A stretch of DNA of 64,000 bases from Defluviimonas sp. SAOS-178_SWC (GCF_039830135.1 NZ_CP156081.1:2156001-2220000), one strand, 5' to 3'. Numbered from the stretch's first letter, positions 28,631 through 39,048 are shown. Notes: generated by a model from the letters alone, not told the origin. Translations and numbers: made by a program.

Positions 28631-29265
28631 CGCGTTTCAAACTCCCGGTTCAGGCCACGCACGAAATCGCTCAGCCACGGCTGACGTTCGCGCCGCATGC
28701 GCTCGGCGGTCAAGACGGTCTTCAGGTCGTTTTCGGTTCGGTCGATGTCCTCGTTGACGAGGACATAGTCATATTCGGCCCAGTGGCTGATCTCGGCCTC
28801 CGACTTCGCCATCCGGCCCGCGATCACCGCCTCGGAATCCTGGCCTCTTGTCCGCAGCCGCCGGTCCAGTTCGGCAATCGACGGCGGCAGCACGAAGATC
28901 GAGACGACATCGTCGCCCATCGCCTGCTTGATCTGCTGCCCGCCCTGCCAGTCGATATCGAAGAGCGTATCGCGCCCTTCGGCAATCGCCTGTTCGACCG
29001 GACCGCGCGGCGAGCCGTAGAAATTGCCGAAAACCTCGGCATGTTCCAGCATCTCTCCGGCCGCGACCATCGCCTCGAATTCCGACCGCGTGCGGAAATA
29101 GTAATCCGTCCCGTCCACCTCACCGGGTCGCGGCTGCCGGGTCGTGGCAGAGACCGAAAAGCGGAGGCTCGGATCCCAGGCCATCAGCCGCCGCGCCAGG
29201 GTCGACTTGCCGGCCCCGGAGGGCGACGAAAGAATGATCAGCAAGCCCTTGCGTTTCATACTCAT
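28627..29265 (-). CDS. gmk: Guanylate kinase
   Basis: 212 residues. The P-loop [10 protein letters not shown] (12-21), the GMP-binding [19 protein letters not shown] segment and the [12 protein letters not shown] motif identify it. It converts GMP to GDP with ATP. Two ATGs are possible (29265 and 29259); the first overlaps the yicC stop as ATGA and is preferred. The GTP-supply role fits guaA elsewhere in the window. Confidence 0.97.
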   Translation of the reverse strand: MSMKRKGLLIILSSPSGAGKSTLARRLMAWDPSLRFSVSATTRQPRPGEVDGTDYYFRTRSEFEAMVAAGEMLEHAEVFGNFYGSPRGPVEQAIAEGRDTLFDIDWQGGQQIKQAMGDDVVSIFVLPPSIAELDRRLRTRGQDSEAVIAGRMAKSEAEISHWAEYDYVLVNEDIDRTENDLKTVLTAERMRRERQPWLSDFVRGLNREFETR

Positions 29266-30164
29266 TCCACGTTCTGAACCTGCTCCCGCATCTGGTCGAT
29301 GACGGTCTTGAGGTCAAGCCCGATCCGGGTCAGAGCGGCATTGCCGGACTTCGAGCATAGTGTATTCGCCTCGCGCATGAACTCCTGCATCAGGAAGTCG
29401 AACTTGCGGCCGATGGCGCCCTTTTCCGCCAGAAGCGCACGGGCGGCATCGACATGGGCGGAGAGCCGGTCAAGCTCTTCGGTGACGTCGGCCTTGACCA
29501 CGAGAAGCGCCAGTTCCTGCGCGACACGGGCCGGATCGGCGTCCGCAGCGCCGGCAAGGACGCGGGCGAGGTTCTCGGTCAGCGCCTCTTCCATCTCGGG
29601 GCGCCGCGCGTCGGCGGCGGTCTTCGCCTCGGCCGCGAGGGTGGCAATCCGGTCAACCTGCCCGGAGATCACGGCGGCGAGCGCCCTTCCCTCGGCCGCC
29701 CGCATCGCGGCGAAATCCTTCAGGAGCGGCGCCAGATCGGCGAGAAGCGCGGCCAGCAGCAGCCCGGTTTCCGCGTCCTCGCCGCCCTGATCCGTGACCC
29801 CGCGCAGCGCCAGCACCTCGGCCGTCGTCGGATCCGCCAGGGTCAGCCCAAGCGCCTCGGCCCGCGCCCGCACGACGCCGAGGGCATCAATGACGGCATC
29901 CAGCCCCGCCGCGTTGACCCTCAGCGCCTCGCCGCCGGCCTCGCGCGCGATTTTGAGTGACAGCGCCACGTTGCCCCGCGCGGCGACTTTGCCGACCTCC
30001 ACGCGCACCGCCTGCTCAAGCCCTTCGATCCAGTCCGGCAACCGCACCCTGAGGTCGAGCCCCTTGCCGTTGACCGACCGAATCTCCCAGGCCCAGGCAT
30101 AGCCCCTGCCCTGTCCGCGACGGGACGCGAACCCCGTCATCGAGACCAGTTGTGCGTTTACCAT
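29262..30164 (-). CDS. yicC: YicC-family endoribonuclease
   Basis: 300 residues starting with the YicC signature [11 protein letters not shown]...[20 protein letters not shown]. The C-terminal DUF1732 segment ([49 protein letters not shown]) is intact. E. coli YicC is reported as an RNase that clips small RNAs such as RyhB. Coupling to gmk is conserved in many bacteria. Confidence 0.95.
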   Translation of the reverse strand: MVNAQLVSMTGFASRRGQGRGYAWAWEIRSVNGKGLDLRVRLPDWIEGLEQAVRVEVGKVAARGNVALSLKIAREAGGEALRVNAAGLDAVIDALGVVRARAEALGLTLADPTTAEVLALRGVTDQGGEDAETGLLLAALLADLAPLLKDFAAMRAAEGRALAAVISGQVDRIATLAAEAKTAADARRPEMEEALTENLARVLAGAADADPARVAQELALLVVKADVTEELDRLSAHVDAARALLAEKGAIGRKFDFLMQEFMREANTLCSKSGNAALTRIGLDLKTVIDQMREQVQNVE

Positions 30165-30315
30165 TTAAGACTTTTGTCCCTCTGATCGCCGCGAAAACGC
30201 GTGTATTAATACTTGGGTAATCATTCCGGCCCTAGGGTTAACAAAACCTGACCGCCGCCACAACGCGGAGGGAATGCCGGATCGTTTTTGTGACTGCGGC
30301 AGGTGTGATGTGAAC

Positions 30316-30990
30316 ATGTTTATTGACGGTCGGGACAAGGTCGTTCCGCTTTCGGGATACCGCAAGGATATGAGATTTCCGTGCATTTCTGAGGTCAGGG
30401 CCTATTGGGAAGCCCTCCGCGACGGCCGCGCGGTGCCCTACCGGTCCGAAGTCGATCCGCGCGGAATCGAGCGCGCGCTGGAATACGCCTTCGTGCTGGA
30501 ACGGATCGCGCCGCAGGTGGCCCGGTTCCGGCTGGCGGGCATGCATCTCAACGACCTGATGGGAATGGAGGTGCGGGGCATGCCGCTCACCGCGTTCTTC
30601 ACGCCGAAGGCGCGGCGGGAGATCGCTGGTCTGCTCGACGCCGTCTTTACCGGGCCGCGCACGGCGGAGCTTACCCTTGCCGCGGAGTCGGGCCTTGGCA
30701 AGCCAACGATGGCGGCGAAACTCCTCATCCTGCCGCTGCGCTCCGATCTCGGCGATGTCAGCCGGGCGCTCGGTTGCCTCGCCGCCGAGGGACCGATCGG
30801 CCGCACGCCGCGCCGCTTCGACCTTGTTGAGAGCTTGGTGAGCCCGATCGCCGAAAGCCTACCCTCGCGCCGGGTGCCGCCGGTTCCGGCCCCGACGGGG
30901 TTCGCCGAACCCGCCGCGCCCTTCGCAGGCGCCGCGCCGCAGCCGGTCCGCAGCCGCGGGCATCTGAGGCTGGTCGTTTCCGACGAATGA
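30316..30990 (+). CDS. PAS-domain protein (PAS_5-like) of unknown role
   Basis: 224 residues. I chose ATG 30316 (MFIDGRDKVVPLSGYRKDMRFP), which begins the conserved part; an upstream frame exists but is poor in sense. The segment REALEYAF...RFRLAGMHLNDLMGMEVRGMPLTAFFTPKARREI fits the single PAS_5 sensor domain found in Rhodobacterales and related groups. The remaining ~70 residues are Pro/Ala-rich and end in RGHLRLVVSDE. No output domain is attached. It is divergent from yicC and ends at two back-to-back terminators. Confidence 0.78.
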   Translation: MFIDGRDKVVPLSGYRKDMRFPCISEVRAYWEALRDGRAVPYRSEVDPRGIERALEYAFVLERIAPQVARFRLAGMHLNDLMGMEVRGMPLTAFFTPKARREIAGLLDAVFTGPRTAELTLAAESGLGKPTMAAKLLILPLRSDLGDVSRALGCLAAEGPIGRTPRRFDLVESLVSPIAESLPSRRVPPVPAPTGFAEPAAPFAGAAPQPVRSRGHLRLVVSDE

Positions 30991-31011
30991 AAAGCGGCCC
31001 CGAAGGGCCGC
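30988..31011 (-). terminator. Terminator of the class II DAHP synthase gene
   Basis: GCGGCCC (30994-31000), loop CGAA, GGGCCGC (31005-31011); on the minus strand the loop is TTCG and TTTTCATT follows. It overlaps the stop codon of the PAS gene on the other strand. Confidence 0.75.
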
Positions 31012-31032
31012 CATCGCTGTGCGTTGTGAGTG

Positions 31033-31064
31033 CCGGCGGCGGGTCCGTGATCCGCCGCCTTTTT
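31033..31064 (+). terminator. Terminator of the PAS-domain gene
   Basis: An 11-pair stem (31035-31045 with 31049-31059, one G-U) followed by five Ts on the plus strand. It lies just before the convergent aroG stop. Confidence 0.8.
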
Positions 31065-31074
31065 GCGTTCACGG

Positions 31075-32445
31075 TTACATGCCGGCGGCTTTCTGCATGG
31101 CCCGGCGTCCCTGCAACTCCTCGGCGACGAGGAAGGCGAGTTCCAGCGACTGCGAGGCGTTGAGGCGCGGGTCGCAAGCGGTGTGATAGCGGTCGCTCAG
31201 ATCCTCGTCGGTGACGGCGCGGACACCGCCGGTGCATTCGGTCACGTCCTTGCCGGTCATCTCGAAATGCACGCCGCCGGGGATCGTGCCCTCGGCCTTG
31301 TGGACGCCGAAGAACTCCTTCACCTCGCGCAGGACCGAATCGAAGGGCCGCGTCTTGTAGCCCGAGGCCGACTTGATCGTGTTGCCGTGCATCGGGTCGC
31401 AGGTCCAGACGACCCTGGCACCCTCTTCCTCGACCGCGCGGATGAGGCGCGGCAGGTGGTCGCCGACCTTGCCGGCACCGAACCGCGCGATCAGAGTCAG
31501 CCGCCCCGCCTCGTTCTCGGGGTTGAGCTTGCGCAGCAGCACCTTGAGGTCGTCGGCCGACAGCGACGGGCCGCATTTCAGCCCGATCGGGTTCTGCACG
31601 CCGCGACAGAACTCAACATGTGCGCCGTCCGGCTGCCGCGTGCGGTCGCCGATCCAGATCATGTGGCCAGACCCCGCGACCGGCAGGCCGGAGGTGGAAT
31701 CGATCCGGCACAAAGCCTCTTCGTATTCCAAGAGCAGCGCCTCGTGGCTGGTGTAGAAATCGACCGCCGCCATCGCATGGACGGTGTCGGACGTGACGCC
31801 TGCGGCCGCCATGAAGTCCATCGCGTCCTGGATCCGGGTCGCGACCTCGCGGTAGCGCTGTGCCTCATCCTCTTCCGTGAACCCCGAGATCCAGCTCTGG
31901 ACCCGGTGCATGTCCGCGAAGCCCCCGGTCGAGAAGGCGCGCAAGAGGTTCAGCGACGCCGCCGCCTGCGTGTAGGCCTGCAACATCCGCGCCGGATCGG
32001 GTATCCGTGCATCGGCCGTGAAGTCGAAGCCATTGATGATGTCGCCGCGATAGGACGGCAGTTCCTGACCGCCGATGACCTCGGTCGGGGCGGAGCGCGG
32101 CTTGGCGAACTGGCCCGCCATGCGACCGATCTTGACGACCGGAAGCTTGGCGCCCCAGGTCAGCACGATGGCCATCTGCAACAGCACCTTGAACGTGTCA
32201 CGGATATTGTCGGCGGAGAATTCCGAGAAGCTCTCGGCGCAGTCGCCACCCTGCAGAAGGAACGCCCGGCCGGCGGCCACGTCGCCGAGCGCGCGCTTAA
32301 GCGTACGCGCCTCGCCGGCAAAGACCAGGGGCGGATAGGCGGCAAGTTGCGCCTCAACGGCACCCAGCGCGGCCTGGTCCGGATAGTCTGGCATCTGCAC
32401 CCGAGGCTTCTTGCGCCAGTCGGATTTGGTCCAGCCCTTGGTCAT
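31075..32445 (-). CDS. aroG: Class II 3-deoxy-7-phosphoheptulonate synthase
   Basis: 456 residues, the long plant-like (class II) DAHP synthase. It has [60 protein letters not shown] and CDPMHGNTI. It condenses phosphoenolpyruvate with erythrose 4-phosphate, the first shikimate step; aroK and aroB lie at the right of the window. The start at 32445 has AGGAGAGATAAG before it; the longer upstream frame is not supported. Confidence 0.96.
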   Translation of the reverse strand: MTKGWTKSDWRKKPRVQMPDYPDQAALGAVEAQLAAYPPLVFAGEARTLKRALGDVAAGRAFLLQGGDCAESFSEFSADNIRDTFKVLLQMAIVLTWGAKLPVVKIGRMAGQFAKPRSAPTEVIGGQELPSYRGDIINGFDFTADARIPDPARMLQAYTQAAASLNLLRAFSTGGFADMHRVQSWISGFTEEDEAQRYREVATRIQDAMDFMAAAGVTSDTVHAMAAVDFYTSHEALLLEYEEALCRIDSTSGLPVAGSGHMIWIGDRTRQPDGAHVEFCRGVQNPIGLKCGPSLSADDLKVLLRKLNPENEAGRLTLIARFGAGKVGDHLPRLIRAVEEEGARVVWTCDPMHGNTIKSASGYKTRPFDSVLREVKEFFGVHKAEGTIPGGVHFEMTGKDVTECTGGVRAVTDEDLSDRYHTACDPRLNASQSLELAFLVAEELQGRRAMQKAAGM

Positions 32446-32591
32446 CTTATCTCTCCTGAAGGCTTTAGCGATAACGCGCGGCTTATAACGAAGTGGCCGG
32501 CGGGCTGCAAACCTATATGGGATCGAAATCGCCCTTGCGGCAGCCAACCATTAGTGCTTCTGTTACCAAAACGACAAATACGGGTCGCATA

Positions 32592-33617
32592 ATGTCAGTC
32601 GGTTCGGCGCGCGGCACCAAGGAAACGAACTCCGCGCTGCGGCAAAGACGGTTCGTCTTCCTTCTTCTCAACAATTTTACCATGCTCTCCTTCGCCGGAG
32701 CAATCGAACCCTTGCGGATCGCCAACCGGGTGATCGGACGCCCGGCTTACACCTGGATCCTCGCCGGTGAAAACGGGACGGAGAGCACCTGTTCCAACGG
32801 CGCTTCCTTCAAGCTCGACATGGGGTTGGACGAAATCGAGCGCGAGGATACCGTCCTCGTCTGCGGTGGCATCGACGTCCAGTCGGCGACTTCGAAGCCG
32901 ATCCTCAACTGGCTCCGCCGCGAGGCGCGCCGTGGCGTCGCCATCGGCGGGCTCTGCACCGCCGCCTACACGGTCGCGAAGGCCGGTCTTCTCGACGGCA
33001 AGCGCGCAACGATCCACTGGGAGAACCAGGACAGTTTCCTTGAGGAATTCGAGGATGTGAGGCTGACGAAGTCGGTCTTCGTCATCGACGGCAATCGCAT
33101 GTCGACGGCCGGGGGCACCGCCTCGATCGACATGATGCTGAAGATCATCGCGCAGGATCATGGCGAGGAAGTTGCCAACACCGTCGCCGACCAGCTCATC
33201 TATTCCTCGATCCGCACCGACCAGGACACGCAGCGGCTGTCGATTCCGACCCGGATCGGGGTGCGGCATCCGAAGCTCTCCCAGGTCATCCAGATGATGG
33301 AGCAGAATATCGAGGATCCGATCAGCCCGGCGGATCTGGCGGCCGATGTGGGGATGTCGACGCGCCAACTCGAACGGCTGTTCCGGCGCTACCTGAACCG
33401 CTCGCCGAAGCGGTACTACATGGAACTCCGGCTTCAGAAGGCGCGCAACCTGCTGATGCAGACCGACATGAGCGTGATCAACGTGGCGCTCGCCTGCGGT
33501 TTCGCCAGCCCCTCGCATTTCTCGAAATGCTACCGCGCGCACTACAAGACGACGCCCTACCGCGAACGCGGCAGCCACGGCACGCAGACAATCACGCCGC
33601 CGCGCCTGTCGGTGTGA
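32592..33617 (+). CDS. GlxA-type AraC-family transcriptional regulator (DJ-1/PfpI plus HTH)
   Basis: 341 residues: an N-terminal class I glutamine-amidotransferase-like DJ-1/PfpI domain (about 20-200) with Cys in GGLCTAAYTVAKAGLL, then two helix-turn-helix motifs of an AraC domain (about 240-330). The group includes the glycine-betaine regulator GbdR and carnitine or arginine regulators. A link to the dimethylglycine-dehydrogenase-like gene at 40806 is possible but only inferred. I chose ATG 32592; the 99 bases upstream are open but read like spacer. Confidence 0.9.
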   Translation: MSVGSARGTKETNSALRQRRFVFLLLNNFTMLSFAGAIEPLRIANRVIGRPAYTWILAGENGTESTCSNGASFKLDMGLDEIEREDTVLVCGGIDVQSATSKPILNWLRREARRGVAIGGLCTAAYTVAKAGLLDGKRATIHWENQDSFLEEFEDVRLTKSVFVIDGNRMSTAGGTASIDMMLKIIAQDHGEEVANTVADQLIYSSIRTDQDTQRLSIPTRIGVRHPKLSQVIQMMEQNIEDPISPADLAADVGMSTRQLERLFRRYLNRSPKRYYMELRLQKARNLLMQTDMSVINVALACGFASPSHFSKCYRAHYKTTPYRERGSHGTQTITPPRLSV

Positions 33618-33832
33618 CCGTCATCCGCCAGGGGGGCAGACGCGCAAAATTCGTCGCGCGGTTCACGGCCGTCACGCTCATGGCCTCTCGTTGCCATCCC
33701 GCGCGGTTGACGTTACGTCCGGCGGCATTCCATTGAAATTGCCGCGATCACCCGTGCAGCGAATGGCTTTTCTTTTCGCCAGACGCACTCTAATTTGCCT
33801 TCAGCACAAAGTTGCAACTAGGGAGTAAACAC

Positions 33833-35017
33833 ATGAAAAAGCTTCTCGCCGCAACCGCGGGGCTGGCCCTTCTGGCCGGGACCGCCGGGGCGGAAGATAT
33901 CAAGATCGGGGTGATCCTCGGCTTTACGGGGCCGCTGGAATCGATCACCCCGGCGATGGGTGCCGGCGCCGAGCTCGCGATGAAGGAAGTCACCGACTCG
34001 GGCAAGCTGCTGGGCGGCTCCACCGTGACCTCGATCCGCGGCGACTCGACCTGCGTCGACGCCGCCGCTGCGACCGCCGCGGCCGAGCGTCTGGTGACGA
34101 CCGACAAGATCAACGCGATCATGGGCGCCGACTGTTCGGGCGTGACGGGTGCGATCCTCGCCAACGTCGCGGTGCCGAACGGCGTCGTCATGATCTCGCC
34201 CTCGGCCACGTCGCCGGCGCTTTCGACCGCCGAGGATAACGGCCTCTTCTTCCGTACCGCGCCGTCGGATGCGCGCCAGGGTGAAATCGTCCGCGACATC
34301 CTGAAGGATCACGGCGTTTCCTCCATCGCCATCACCTACACCAACAACGACTACGGCAAGGGTCTGGCGGAAGCCATCCAGCGCAACTGGGAAGAGGCCG
34401 GCGGCACCGTCACCATCTCGGCCGCGCATGAAGACGGCAAGGCCGACTACTCGGCCGAGGTCGGCGCGCTCGCCTCGGCGGGCGGCGACGTGCTCGTCGT
34501 GGCGGGTTATGTCGATCAGGGCGGCTCGGGCATCGTGCGCGGCGCGCTCGACACCGGCGCCTTCTCGACCTTCTACTTCCCCGACGGCATGGTCGGCGAG
34601 AAGCTGAACGAGAACTTCGGCGCCGAACTCAACGGCTCCTATGGCGCCTATCCGGGCACCGACAGCCCTGGTGCCGCCAAGTTCCAGGAGATGGCGGCGG
34701 CTGCCGGCTTCGACGGCACGAGCGCCTTCGCGCCGGAAAGCTATGACGCGGCCGCGCTGATCATGTTCGCCATGCAGGCGGCCAATTCCTCGGCCTCGGG
34801 CGACCTCGCCGGCAAGGTCATGGATGTGGCCAACGCGCCGGGCGAAGAGATCTTCCCGGGCGAACTTGCGAAGGGCCTCGAACTGATCGCGGCCGGCACC
34901 GACATCGACTATGTCGGCGCCACGGCGGTGGAACTGATCGGACCGGGTGAATCGGCCGGCAACTACCGCGAGATCGAGTTCAAGGACGGCAAGTACGAGA
35001 CGGTGAAGTTCCGCTGA
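33833..35017 (+). CDS. Branched-chain amino-acid-type ABC transporter substrate-binding protein
   Basis: 394 residues. The signal peptide (MKKLLAATAGLALLAGTAGA) precedes a type I periplasmic binding fold (IKIGVILGFTGPLESITPAMGAGAELAMKEV...). Conserved contacts lie in VMISPSATSPALS and ITYTNNDYGKGLAE. GGGAG precedes ATG 33833. It heads the five-gene transporter operon; the exact ligand (leucine-type amino acid, urea, other) is not readable. Confidence 0.92.
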   Translation: MKKLLAATAGLALLAGTAGAEDIKIGVILGFTGPLESITPAMGAGAELAMKEVTDSGKLLGGSTVTSIRGDSTCVDAAAATAAAERLVTTDKINAIMGADCSGVTGAILANVAVPNGVVMISPSATSPALSTAEDNGLFFRTAPSDARQGEIVRDILKDHGVSSIAITYTNNDYGKGLAEAIQRNWEEAGGTVTISAAHEDGKADYSAEVGALASAGGDVLVVAGYVDQGGSGIVRGALDTGAFSTFYFPDGMVGEKLNENFGAELNGSYGAYPGTDSPGAAKFQEMAAAAGFDGTSAFAPESYDAAALIMFAMQAANSSASGDLAGKVMDVANAPGEEIFPGELAKGLELIAAGTDIDYVGATAVELIGPGESAGNYREIEFKDGKYETVKFR

Positions 35018-35032
35018 CCGTCCGGACGGAAG

Positions 35033-35063
35033 AAGGCAGCCCGGCAGAGTCGGGCTGCCTTTC
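35033..35063 (+). terminator. Hairpin between binding protein and ATPase genes
   Basis: An 11-pair stem (AAGGCAGCCCG with CGGGCTGCCTT) with a seven-base loop and only a short T-run. It probably acts as a partial terminator or 3' stabiliser, letting the binding protein be made in excess over the ATPases and permeases downstream. Confidence 0.7.
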
Positions 35064-35123
35064 CGTAAAAATAACAAGAACTTCGCGGACATCCTTGATG
35101 TAACGCGGAGAATGGGGGAACGC

Positions 35124-35918
35124 ATGATCATCGTCGAGGATCTGCACAAGCTTTTCGGCGGCTTCCGGGCCGTCGACGGCGCGTCGCTGGAGATTGCAAA
35201 GGGCTCCATCACCGGCCTCATCGGCCCGAACGGCGCCGGAAAGTCCACGCTCTTCAACGTTATCGCCGGGGTCTACCAGCCGACCGCGGGCCGCGTGATC
35301 ATGGACGGCGAGGACATCACCGGCCTGCCGCCGCACGATCTCTTCCACAAGGGGCTTCTCAGAACCTTCCAAATCGCGCACGAGTTCTCCTCGATGACGG
35401 TGCGGGAAAATCTGATGATGGTGCCCGCCGGCCAGGCGGGCGAGACGCTGTGGAACACCTGGTTTGCGCGCAAGCGGATCCGCGAGGAGGATCACGCTCT
35501 TGCGAAGAAGGCCGACGAAGTCCTTGATTTCCTGACGATTTCACACCTTTCCGACGAACGTGCCGGCAACCTTTCGGGCGGCCAGAAGAAGCTTCTGGAA
35601 CTTGGCCGCACGATGATGGTGGAAGCGAAGATTGTCTTCCTCGACGAGGTCGGCGCCGGCGTCAACCGCACGCTCCTGAACACCATCGGCGATGCCATCG
35701 TGCGGCTCAACAAGGAACGCGGCTACACCTTCTGCGTGATCGAGCACGACATGGACTTCATCGGCCGCCTCTGCGACCCGGTCATCGTCATGGCCGAGGG
35801 CAAGGTGCTCGCCCAGGGCTCGGCCGACAGCATCATGCAGAACGAGGCGGTGATCGAGGCCTATCTCGGCCGCGGGCTGAAGAACAAGGTCAAGGCGGAA
35901 GCGGAGGCCGGGGCATGA
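35124..35918 (+). CDS. ABC transporter ATP-binding protein (LivG type)
   Basis: 264 residues. Walker A GPNGAGKST, the LivG-type LRTFQIAHEFSSMTVRENLM segment, signature NLSGGQKKLLELGR, Walker B IVFLDEVGAGVN (Val for the usual Pro after the Glu) and H-loop IEHDMDFI are present. I chose ATG 35124, six bases after GGGGGA; an ATG at 35112 is too close to its putative RBS. Couples ATP hydrolysis to import with the next three genes. Confidence 0.94.
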   Translation: MIIVEDLHKLFGGFRAVDGASLEIAKGSITGLIGPNGAGKSTLFNVIAGVYQPTAGRVIMDGEDITGLPPHDLFHKGLLRTFQIAHEFSSMTVRENLMMVPAGQAGETLWNTWFARKRIREEDHALAKKADEVLDFLTISHLSDERAGNLSGGQKKLLELGRTMMVEAKIVFLDEVGAGVNRTLLNTIGDAIVRLNKERGYTFCVIEHDMDFIGRLCDPVIVMAEGKVLAQGSADSIMQNEAVIEAYLGRGLKNKVKAEAEAGA

Positions 35919-36742
35919 GCGGCACGGGCAATCCCTATCAAGACGACCGCGGCAACAAGGACCGCTCGGTCACCAAGGCGGGCGGCGGTGAACTGGAGTT
36001 CCCCGCGAAGGGCGGACGCGCCATTTCAGCCCCCGGCGGCCCGTTCCTCGCGGCCGAGAACATGACCGGCGGCTACGGCGCCGCCGACATCCTGCACGAT
36101 TGCACGCTGACGGTCGAAAAGGGCCAGATCGCCGTCATCGTCGGCCCGAACGGCGCCGGCAAGTCGACCGCCATGAAGGCGGTCTTCGGCATGCTTTCCT
36201 TGCGCGGCGGCCATGTGAAGCTCGACGGCGAGGACATCACCCAGCTCACCCCGCAGGACCGGGTGGCCAAGGGTATGGGCTTCGTGCCGCAGACCAACAA
36301 CGTCTTTCCCTCGATGTCGGTCGAGGAGAACCTCGAGATGGGCGCGTTCCTCCGTCGGGACGATTTCCGGCGGACGATGGAGCAGGTCTTCGACCTCTTC
36401 CCGATTCTCAAGGACAAGCACCGCCAGCCGGCGGGCGAGCTTTCAGGCGGCCAGCGCCAGCAGGTCGCGGTGGGCCGGGCGCTGATGACCCAGCCGAAGC
36501 TCCTGATGCTCGACGAGCCGACCGCCGGTGTTTCCCCCATCGTCATGGACGAGCTTTTCGACCGGATCATCGAGGTCGCCCGCACCGGCATCTCGATCCT
36601 CATGGTCGAACAGAACGCGCGGCAAGCGCTCGAGATCGCCGACAGGGGCTACGTCCTCGTCCAGGGCGCCAACCGTTACACGGATACCGGAGAGGCGCTG
36701 CTCGCTGATCCGGAGGTCCGCCGTACCTTCCTGGGGGGCTGA
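35915..36742 (+). CDS. ABC transporter ATP-binding protein (LivF type)
   Basis: 275 residues, with about 45 extra polar N-terminal residues before the conserved FLAAENMTGGYG start; LivF is usually ~235. Walker A GPNGAGKST, signature ELSGGQRQQVAVGRAL, Walker B LLMLDEPTAGVSP and H-loop MVEQNARQA are complete. It overlaps the previous gene by four bases (ATGA). Confidence 0.94.
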   Translation: MSGTGNPYQDDRGNKDRSVTKAGGGELEFPAKGGRAISAPGGPFLAAENMTGGYGAADILHDCTLTVEKGQIAVIVGPNGAGKSTAMKAVFGMLSLRGGHVKLDGEDITQLTPQDRVAKGMGFVPQTNNVFPSMSVEENLEMGAFLRRDDFRRTMEQVFDLFPILKDKHRQPAGELSGGQRQQVAVGRALMTQPKLLMLDEPTAGVSPIVMDELFDRIIEVARTGISILMVEQNARQALEIADRGYVLVQGANRYTDTGEALLADPEVRRTFLGG

Positions 36743-36745
36743 GGC

Positions 36746-37756
36746 ATGGATTTCCTCAACGCGATTGTCGCGCTTCTGAATTTCGTCATCATCCCCGCCA
36801 CCGCCTACGGCGCTCAGCTCGCGCTGGGTGCCCTCGGGGTAACGCTGATCTACGGGATCCTGCGTTTCTCCAACTTCGCCCATGGCGACACGATGGCCTT
36901 CGGCACCGGGATGGTGATCCTCGTGACCTGGTGGATGCAGGGCCTCGGGATCCATCTCGGCCCGCTGCCGACCGCGCTTCTGGCCCTGCCATTCGGCATT
37001 GCCATCACGGCGGCTTTGGTTCTTGGCACAGACCGCGCGGTCTACCGCTTCTACCGGAAACAGAAGGCGGCGCCGGTGATCCTCGTCATCGTCTCGATGG
37101 GGGTGATGTTCATCATGAACGGCGTCACCCGCTTCGTCATCGGCGTCAACGAGATCCGCTTCGACGACGGCGCGCGGTTCCTGATCAACGCGGGCGAGTT
37201 CAAGAAGGCGACGGGCCTCGCCGAGGGTCTCGCCTTCCGCTCCACGCAGGCGCTGACCATCGTTACCGCCGTCATCGTAGTCGCGGCGCTCTTCTGGTTC
37301 CTGAACCGGACCCGCACCGGCAAGTCGATGCGCGCCTATTCCGACAACGAGGATCTGGCGCTTCTCTCAGGCATCAACCCCGAGCGGGTCGTCGCCGTGA
37401 CCTGGATCATCGCCGCCGGCCTCGCCACGATCGCCGGCACGCTCTACGGGCTCGACAAGGCATTCAAGGCCTTCAACTACTTCCAGCTTCTCCTGCCGAT
37501 CTTCGCGAGTGCCATCGTCGGCGGCCTCGGCAGCCCCCTTGGCGCCATCGCCGGCGGCTTCCTGATCGCGTTCTCGGAAGTGGGCTTCACCTATGCCTGG
37601 AAGAAGGTCGCGACCTATGTCCTGCCTGAAAGTCTCGCCCCCGACGGGCTCGCCCAGCTTCTCTCGACCGACTACAAGTTCGCGGTCTCCTTCGCGATCC
37701 TGATCGTGGTGCTCCTCTTCAAGCCCACCGGCCTCTTCAAGGGGAAATCGGTATGA
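36746..37756 (+). CDS. Branched-chain amino-acid-type ABC permease (LivH type)
   Basis: 336 residues with about eight hydrophobic segments. The LivH-type features are GALGVTLIYGILRFSNFAHGDTMAFG and the cytoplasmic coupling loop near MRAYSDNEDLALLSGINPERV. It forms the inner-membrane channel with the next gene, with which it overlaps by four bases. Confidence 0.94.
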   Translation: MDFLNAIVALLNFVIIPATAYGAQLALGALGVTLIYGILRFSNFAHGDTMAFGTGMVILVTWWMQGLGIHLGPLPTALLALPFGIAITAALVLGTDRAVYRFYRKQKAAPVILVIVSMGVMFIMNGVTRFVIGVNEIRFDDGARFLINAGEFKKATGLAEGLAFRSTQALTIVTAVIVVAALFWFLNRTRTGKSMRAYSDNEDLALLSGINPERVVAVTWIIAAGLATIAGTLYGLDKAFKAFNYFQLLLPIFASAIVGGLGSPLGAIAGGFLIAFSEVGFTYAWKKVATYVLPESLAPDGLAQLLSTDYKFAVSFAILIVVLLFKPTGLFKGKSV

Positions 37757-39048
37757 ACCTGCGCAACATCCTCCTTTTCGCCTTCGTCGCGGCGCTGATT
37801 CTCATCGAGGGCACGACGGCCAGCTGGAACACCGCGCTCGGCATCCTCAACATGGGGCTGATCTCGGCGATCCTCGCGCTTGGCGTGAACATGCAGTGGG
37901 GCTATGCCGGGCTCTTCAACGTCGGTGTCGTCGGCTTCGTGGCGCTGGGGGGGCTCGCCCCCGTCCTCGTCGCCACCCCTCCGGTGACCGAGGTCTGGAC
38001 CGCGAACGGGGCCTACCGGTTGATCCTCGGCCTCATCCTCGGGATCGCGATAATCGCGCTGGCCATCGCGCTCAACCAGCGCCTCAAGGGCCGCAATCGC
38101 GTCATCGCCCTTCTCGTCACGCTGATCGGCGGCTTCTTCCTCTACCGGGCCGTCTTCGACCCCGCGGTCGAGGTGGTCGAGGCGTTCAAGCCCGCGACCT
38201 ACTCGAATATCGGCGGGCTCGGCCTGCCCGTGCTTCTCGCCTGGCCGGTCGGCGGGCTCTTCGCCGCCGGGGCCGCCTGGGTCATCGGCAAGACCGCACT
38301 GGGCTTGCGCTCCGACTACCTCGCCATCGCCACACTCGGCATCGGCGAGATCATCATCGCGGTGATGAAGAACGAGGACTGGCTGGCGCGCGGTGTCAAG
38401 AACGTCATCTCGATCCCCCGCCCGGTGCCCTACGAGGTCGACCTCCAGGCCGATCCCGGCTTCGTCGACTGGGCTGCCGGCTTCGGCGCCGATCCGGTCA
38501 CCGCCTCGACCGTGGTGGTGAAGCTCCTCTATGCCGGGCTCTTCGTCAGCATCCTCCTCGCGCTCATCTGGGCCTCGCAGATGGCGCTGAATTCGCCCTG
38601 GGGCCGGATGATGCGCGCCATCCGCGACAACGAGACCGCCGCCGAGGCGATGGGCAAGGACGTCACCCGGCGGCACCTGCAGGTCTTCATCCTCGGCTCC
38701 GCCATCTGCGGCCTCGCCGGCGCCATGATCGTCACCCTCGACAGCCAGCTCACCCCCGGCACCTACAACCCGCTGCGCTTCACCTTCCTCGTCTGGGTGA
38801 TGGTCATCGTCGGCGGATCGGGCAACAACTGGGGCTCCGTCCTGGGCGGCTTCCTCATCTGGTATCTCTGGATCAAGGTCGAACCCTGGGGCAACCAGCT
38901 CATGGACCTCATCACCTCGGGCATGGCCGACGGCGCCCTCAAGTCCCATCTTCAGGACAGCGCCGCGCATATGCGCCTTCTGACAATGGGGCTGGTCCTG
39001 CTGCTGGTTCTCAGGTTCAGCCCGAGGGGGCTGATCCCGGAGAAGTGA
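37753..39048 (+). CDS. Branched-chain amino-acid-type ABC permease (LivM type)
   Basis: 431 residues with about ten hydrophobic segments; MQWGYAGLFNVGVVGFVALGG and MMRAIRDNETAAEAMGKDVTRRHLQVFILGSAICGLAGA are the LivM motifs. Longer than typical LivM (~320-425) through two extra hydrophobic segments near residues 90-150. The last 32 bp overlap the 3' end of the convergent glycosyltransferase gene. Confidence 0.94.
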   Translation: MNLRNILLFAFVAALILIEGTTASWNTALGILNMGLISAILALGVNMQWGYAGLFNVGVVGFVALGGLAPVLVATPPVTEVWTANGAYRLILGLILGIAIIALAIALNQRLKGRNRVIALLVTLIGGFFLYRAVFDPAVEVVEAFKPATYSNIGGLGLPVLLAWPVGGLFAAGAAWVIGKTALGLRSDYLAIATLGIGEIIIAVMKNEDWLARGVKNVISIPRPVPYEVDLQADPGFVDWAAGFGADPVTASTVVVKLLYAGLFVSILLALIWASQMALNSPWGRMMRAIRDNETAAEAMGKDVTRRHLQVFILGSAICGLAGAMIVTLDSQLTPGTYNPLRFTFLVWVMVIVGGSGNNWGSVLGGFLIWYLWIKVEPWGNQLMDLITSGMADGALKSHLQDSAAHMRLLTMGLVLLLVLRFSPRGLIPEK

